Shown here: piece by piece, positions 60,871 to 64,000 of the stretch
Layout: each line of letters starts with the position of its first letter
Position numbering within the stretch: the stretch's first letter is position 1
Origin: Caenibius tardaugens NBRC 16725
GTDB lineage: Bacteria > Pseudomonadota > Alphaproteobacteria > Sphingomonadales > Sphingomonadaceae
Direction of reading: 5' to 3'
NCBI RefSeq assembly: GCF_003860345.1
Contig: NZ_CP034179.1
Location: forward strand, 2,836,001 to 2,900,000
Length of the DNA stretch: 64,000 nucleotides
Program-made: the position numbers and the translations under genes
Notes under the pieces: model-generated
The model's database searches: none
What the model was told of the DNA's origin: nothing
What the model saw: the letters and a program-made list of their open reading frames with translations, nothing else

Positions 60871-61506
60871 ATGGAGCATAAGAGTGTCCCACGCAGGAAA
60901 GGGGGTCGTCCCAGCAGTGCATCCACTGCCAAGTTGCGCGAAGACATCCTTGTCGCCGCGGAGCGGACTTTCCTTGAACAGGGCTTCAGCGGCGCAAGTG
61001 TAGAAGCGATCGCGATGGCTGCGGGAACCAGCAAGCAGACGGTCTATACCCGTTTTGGTACCAAGGAACGGCTGTTTGTCGCCGTCAGCGATTCTCTTCT
61101 CGGTTCAAAATTCGCAGCCCTTCTGCCCGAGCATGCCACGTTGCGGGATAAGTTGCTGGCCGTGGCCGTGCAGATGCTTGACGCCATGCTCGATCCCAAG
61201 ATGGTGCGGATGCACGCGATCATTGCGGCAGAAGCGGAGCGGTTTCCGGATCTCGCGCGAGCAGTGGATGACGATGACACTTTCCCCGGTCGCGCGCTGA
61301 TCTTGCAAGTGCTGGCCGATGCCGAAGGGCCAATGCTGTCTCATGGCGATGATCTGAGGGATCTCATGCGTCTGTTTCAGGATATGGTTCTGTCCGCGCC
61401 TCTCCGCTCTGCCGCACTTAATCTGGGCAAATTTGATGCCGCACGGGTGCAGGCCTGGGCTGTTATGGCGGTGGACGTCTTCCTTGACGGTATTCGTCCC
61501 CGCTGA
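60871..61506 (+). CDS. TetR-family regulator
   Basis: 211-residue regulator with an N-terminal Lys/Arg-rich stretch (SVPRRKGGRPSSASTAKLRE) and the helix-turn-helix ASVEAIAMAAGTSKQTVYTR near residue 40, then a helical C-terminal domain. The ATG at 60871 has a GGAAAAGG site upstream. It is divergent from the KstD-like flavoprotein gene and upstream of a TonB receptor gene; it may regulate both through the 60772 palindrome. Confidence 0.9.
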   Translation: MEHKSVPRRKGGRPSSASTAKLREDILVAAERTFLEQGFSGASVEAIAMAAGTSKQTVYTRFGTKERLFVAVSDSLLGSKFAALLPEHATLRDKLLAVAVQMLDAMLDPKMVRMHAIIAAEAERFPDLARAVDDDDTFPGRALILQVLADAEGPMLSHGDDLRDLMRLFQDMVLSAPLRSAALNLGKFDAARVQAWAVMAVDVFLDGIRPR

Positions 61507-61874
61507 ATCGCGGGCGGCCTGACAATAACGGGGGCTGCAGGTTCCGATAGTTATCGGGATCAACGCGCCTGTGCGGAGCATGGATTGCACCGCTCCCATT
61601 CCGTCATACGATTCGCCTTCGAAAGGCGTTCCTTCACGGACTTGTTCCGCCGATCGGCAAAAATCGCGGTGCGCGCGAACGCGGTGCGTGTGTGTTTGCC
61701 GCCCGGACCCATTATTTACACGAGTGTATGTTGCCTTTTGGCAACGCAAGTGCGCAATCAGCATCCCATCCCGCTACGATAAGAGTGGTTATTGTTGCAA
61801 ATCAAAGACGGAATATGCAGGGGGCCGCCAGAAAACATGCGCGAATATTAAAAATATCTCAGGAGGGTCTCCCC
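61507..61874. other. 368-base intergenic region before TonB receptor 2
   Basis: No gene is supported here. It holds CCGATAGTTATCGG (61544-61557), a 14-base dyad with a central mismatch, and the small stem GTTGCC/GGCAAC with a TTTT loop (61730-61745). The long leader of the TonB gene ends in a GGAGG ribosome site. No clear promoter was picked out. Confidence 0.5.
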
Positions 61875-64000
61875 ATGAAAAAGTTGCTTGTTTCGACTGC
61901 GATCTGCAGTTCGGTGGCATTCGCCGCCATGCCGGGCGTGGCTGCCGCCCAGGAGGATGCCGCTGCAGGCGCTGGCATCGGTGAAATCATCGTGACCGCG
62001 CAGAAGCGTGCGGAAAACATTCAGGATGTTCCGATCGCGATCTCGGCTGTGTCCGGTCAGTTCCTCGAATCGCGTGGCATCACCTCGATCGACAGCCTCG
62101 GTTCGATCGCGCCGAACGTGAAGATCGAACGTGCACCGTCGAACAAGACGATTTCGCAGATCTCGATCCGTGGCTCGGTCACGATCAACCCCGCAATCAC
62201 CTGGGAGCCGGCTGTCGGCCTGTATCTCGACGGCGTCTATATCGCGAAAGCACAGGGTTCGATCTTCGACGTTGCCGATCTGGAACGCGTCGAAATCCTG
62301 CGCGGTCCGCAGGGCACGCTCTATGGCCGCAATGCGCTGGCCGGTGCGGTGAACCTCGTCACCAAGAAGCCTTCGGGTGAACTCGGCGGTTCGGCCGAAA
62401 TCAGCTACGGCAACTTCGATGCGTGGAAGGCCAAGGCTGTCCTCGACCTGCCCGCCATGGGCCCGCTTTCGGTCAAGCTCTCGGGCCAGATCCAGAAGCG
62501 CGACGGCTTTATCAAGCTGACCGACGATCCGTTCTGGGGTCCGGGTTCGTTCTCGTCCACGCCGCTGGAAGGCCGCACTAACGATCTCGACAGCAAGAGC
62601 GGGATGGTTCAGGTTCGCTTCGAGCCGTCGGACACTGTCACGATCGACTATGCCTTCGATTATTCGAAGTTCGATCAACGCCCGGACTATGCGCAGCTCG
62701 TGAATGGCGGTTATCCGCTGGCCCCGTACATCAACAAGAACCGTCAATCCAAGGCCAGCCTTGATGGATCGCCGCTCTACGAACGTTCGCGTTCCTATGG
62801 TCATGCGCTGACCGCGGCTGTTGAAGTGGGCGAAGTGACGCTGAAGTCGATCACGTCCTATCGCAATCTGAAGTGGAACGACCGCCTCGACCTCGACGGT
62901 TCGCCCTACGACATTGCCTACACCGGTCGTGACACGAAATTCCATTCGTTCAGCCAGGAACTGCAGGCCACCGGCACGGTTTGGGATGATCGCGTGAACT
63001 TCGTGGTCGGTGCCTTCTACTACAAGGAAAAGGCTGAAACCGAAGGTCCGCAGCGCTTCTTCGGTGCATTTGGTACACCGGTTCTGTACCAATCAGACTA
63101 TGGTTCGCACACCCGTGCCTGGGCGCTCTACGCACAGACCGACATCAAGATCACCGACCCGCTCAAGCTGACACTGGGCGCGCGGTACACTGAAGAAAAG
63201 AAGGATATCAGCCGTTACTACGCCGGGACACTCGTGAGCCCCACGATTGATCTCGATTACGGTGATGTGCCGGATGCGAAGTATAGCAACTTTAGCCCGG
63301 CCGCGACGCTATCCTATGAATTCAACCGCAATGTGAATGCCTATGCGCGCTTCGCCCGTGGCTTCAAGTCGGGTGGCTTCAACGGTGAAACCAGCGACTT
63401 CCGCACCGCCACGGCGGATTGCCCGAGCGGTGCTTTCGAACTGTGCGATCCCTATCGCCCGGAAAAGGTCGACAGCTACGAAATCGGCCTGAAGACCCGC
63501 CTGGCTGGCGGCAAGGTGATCTTCAACGTCGCTGCATTCTGGGACGAGCACAAGGACATTCAGTTGTCGGTGTTCACTGCCAACGGTGCGGCTTCATCGA
63601 TCGTCCGCAATGCGGCCAAGGCCCGTATCCGCGGCCTGGAAGTTGAAACCGTAATCCGTCCGGTGGATGCGCTGACGATCAACGCGTCGTTCGCTTATCT
63701 CGATGCGAAGTATAAGAGCTACATCGAAGCCATCGGTGGTGTGGATACGGACGTGTCGGGCAACCGCGCATTCCCGCACACGCCGAAGTACACGGCATCG
63801 ATCGGTGCTGATTGGCGCGTTGCCGAAGGCGATTGGGGCAAATTCAACATCAATGGCGATCTGAGCTACGTGTCGTCGTACTTCACGTATCCCTACGCAC
63901 TTGAGCCGCAGCGTGACCCGATCACGAAGGCACTGCTTGAACCCGATGCCTATGCAACGCGTTCGAAGGGCCGTACGATCGTCAACCTGCGCGCCAACGT
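61875..64000 (+). CDS. TonB-dependent receptor 2 (3' end outside the window)
   Basis: 708 complete codons from the ATG at 61875 (signal peptide KKLLVSTAICSSVAFAAMPG then AAAQ). TonB box region GEIIVTAQKRAENIQDVPIA, plug signature ERVEILRGPQGTLYGRNALA, and barrel strands up to the edge of the window, where the frame is still open. A GGAGG site lies upstream. It is another sphingomonad-type receptor, more distant from receptor 1. Its substrate is unknown. Confidence 0.92.
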   Translation, partial: MKKLLVSTAICSSVAFAAMPGVAAAQEDAAAGAGIGEIIVTAQKRAENIQDVPIAISAVSGQFLESRGITSIDSLGSIAPNVKIERAPSNKTISQISIRGSVTINPAITWEPAVGLYLDGVYIAKAQGSIFDVADLERVEILRGPQGTLYGRNALAGAVNLVTKKPSGELGGSAEISYGNFDAWKAKAVLDLPAMGPLSVKLSGQIQKRDGFIKLTDDPFWGPGSFSSTPLEGRTNDLDSKSGMVQVRFEPSDTVTIDYAFDYSKFDQRPDYAQLVNGGYPLAPYINKNRQSKASLDGSPLYERSRSYGHALTAAVEVGEVTLKSITSYRNLKWNDRLDLDGSPYDIAYTGRDTKFHSFSQELQATGTVWDDRVNFVVGAFYYKEKAETEGPQRFFGAFGTPVLYQSDYGSHTRAWALYAQTDIKITDPLKLTLGARYTEEKKDISRYYAGTLVSPTIDLDYGDVPDAKYSNFSPAATLSYEFNRNVNAYARFARGFKSGGFNGETSDFRTATADCPSGAFELCDPYRPEKVDSYEIGLKTRLAGGKVIFNVAAFWDEHKDIQLSVFTANGAASSIVRNAAKARIRGLEVETVIRPVDALTINASFAYLDAKYKSYIEAIGGVDTDVSGNRAFPHTPKYTASIGADWRVAEGDWGKFNINGDLSYVSSYFTYPYALEPQRDPITKALLEPDAYATRSKGRTIVNLRAN

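Noticed and set aside
1-64000. tRNA, rRNA, CRISPR arrays, insertion sequences, attachment sites or replication origins
   Set aside because: Looked for by eye on both strands; no repeat-spacer pattern, transposase frame, tRNA cloverleaf or rRNA segment was recognised.

Overview
The window reads as chromosomal DNA of a GC-rich alphaproteobacterium, most likely a sphingomonad (Novosphingobium/Sphingobium type). The grounds are the ProB, BTLCP-protease and sulfite-reduction gene order at the left end, two large TonB-dependent receptors, and a dense steroid/aromatic-type catabolic region. No rRNA, tRNA, CRISPR, transposase or integrase was seen. Calls rest on reading translated frames and motifs by eye; no database search was possible.

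Left part (1 to about 12.8 kb): core genes. A tail that fits Obg GTPase is followed by proB and an overlapping NAD-dependent epimerase, a periplasmic BTLCP protease, tatA, a tight sulfur-assimilation operon (cobA, DUF2849, cysI, DUF934, cysH), a MscS channel coupled to cystathionine beta-lyase, a Pro/Ala-rich membrane protein, queF and an AI-2E-family transporter.

Middle part (about 12.8 to 38 kb): catabolic genes. A first Coq4-like/amidohydrolase pair lies with a TauD-type dioxygenase next to a divergent tandem TetR regulator. Then comes an operon of extradiol dioxygenase, HsaA-type hydroxylase and KshA-type Rieske oxygenase, an Old Yellow Enzyme, two Lrp regulators, a second amidohydrolase/Coq4-like pair in the opposite gene order, a block of SDRs with AraC, EthD and ABM genes, a KstD-like flavoprotein and a GMC oxidoreductase.

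Right part (about 37.5 kb to the end): a TetR gene, then a long leftward operon (acyl-CoA dehydrogenase, SDR, HMG-CoA-synthase-like/DUF35 fusion, thiolase, enoyl-CoA hydratase, ECH-hotdog fusion, Ltp2-like aldolase, DUF35 partner, P450). Divergent from it is a rightward operon (extradiol dioxygenase, small VOC protein, indolepyruvate-ferredoxin-oxidoreductase-like enzyme, acyl-CoA dehydrogenase, two MaoC proteins) followed by a TonB receptor. An epoxide-hydrolase-like enzyme, an acid phosphatase, a second KstD-like flavoprotein with a divergent TetR, and a truncated second TonB receptor close the window.

Taken together the genes encode uptake (TonB receptors), ring oxidation (P450, KshA, HsaA, KstD-like), meta-cleavage (two extradiol dioxygenases), oxidative conversion of a 2-oxo acid to a CoA ester (IFOR-like) and beta-oxidation with an Ltp2/DUF35 aldolase. 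This fits degradation of a steroid or related polycyclic phenol. The extradiol/IFOR block resembles the edcB-edcC estrogen genes known from Novosphingobium tardaugens. The actual substrate is inferred. The least explained part is the pair of Coq4-like/amidohydrolase modules.
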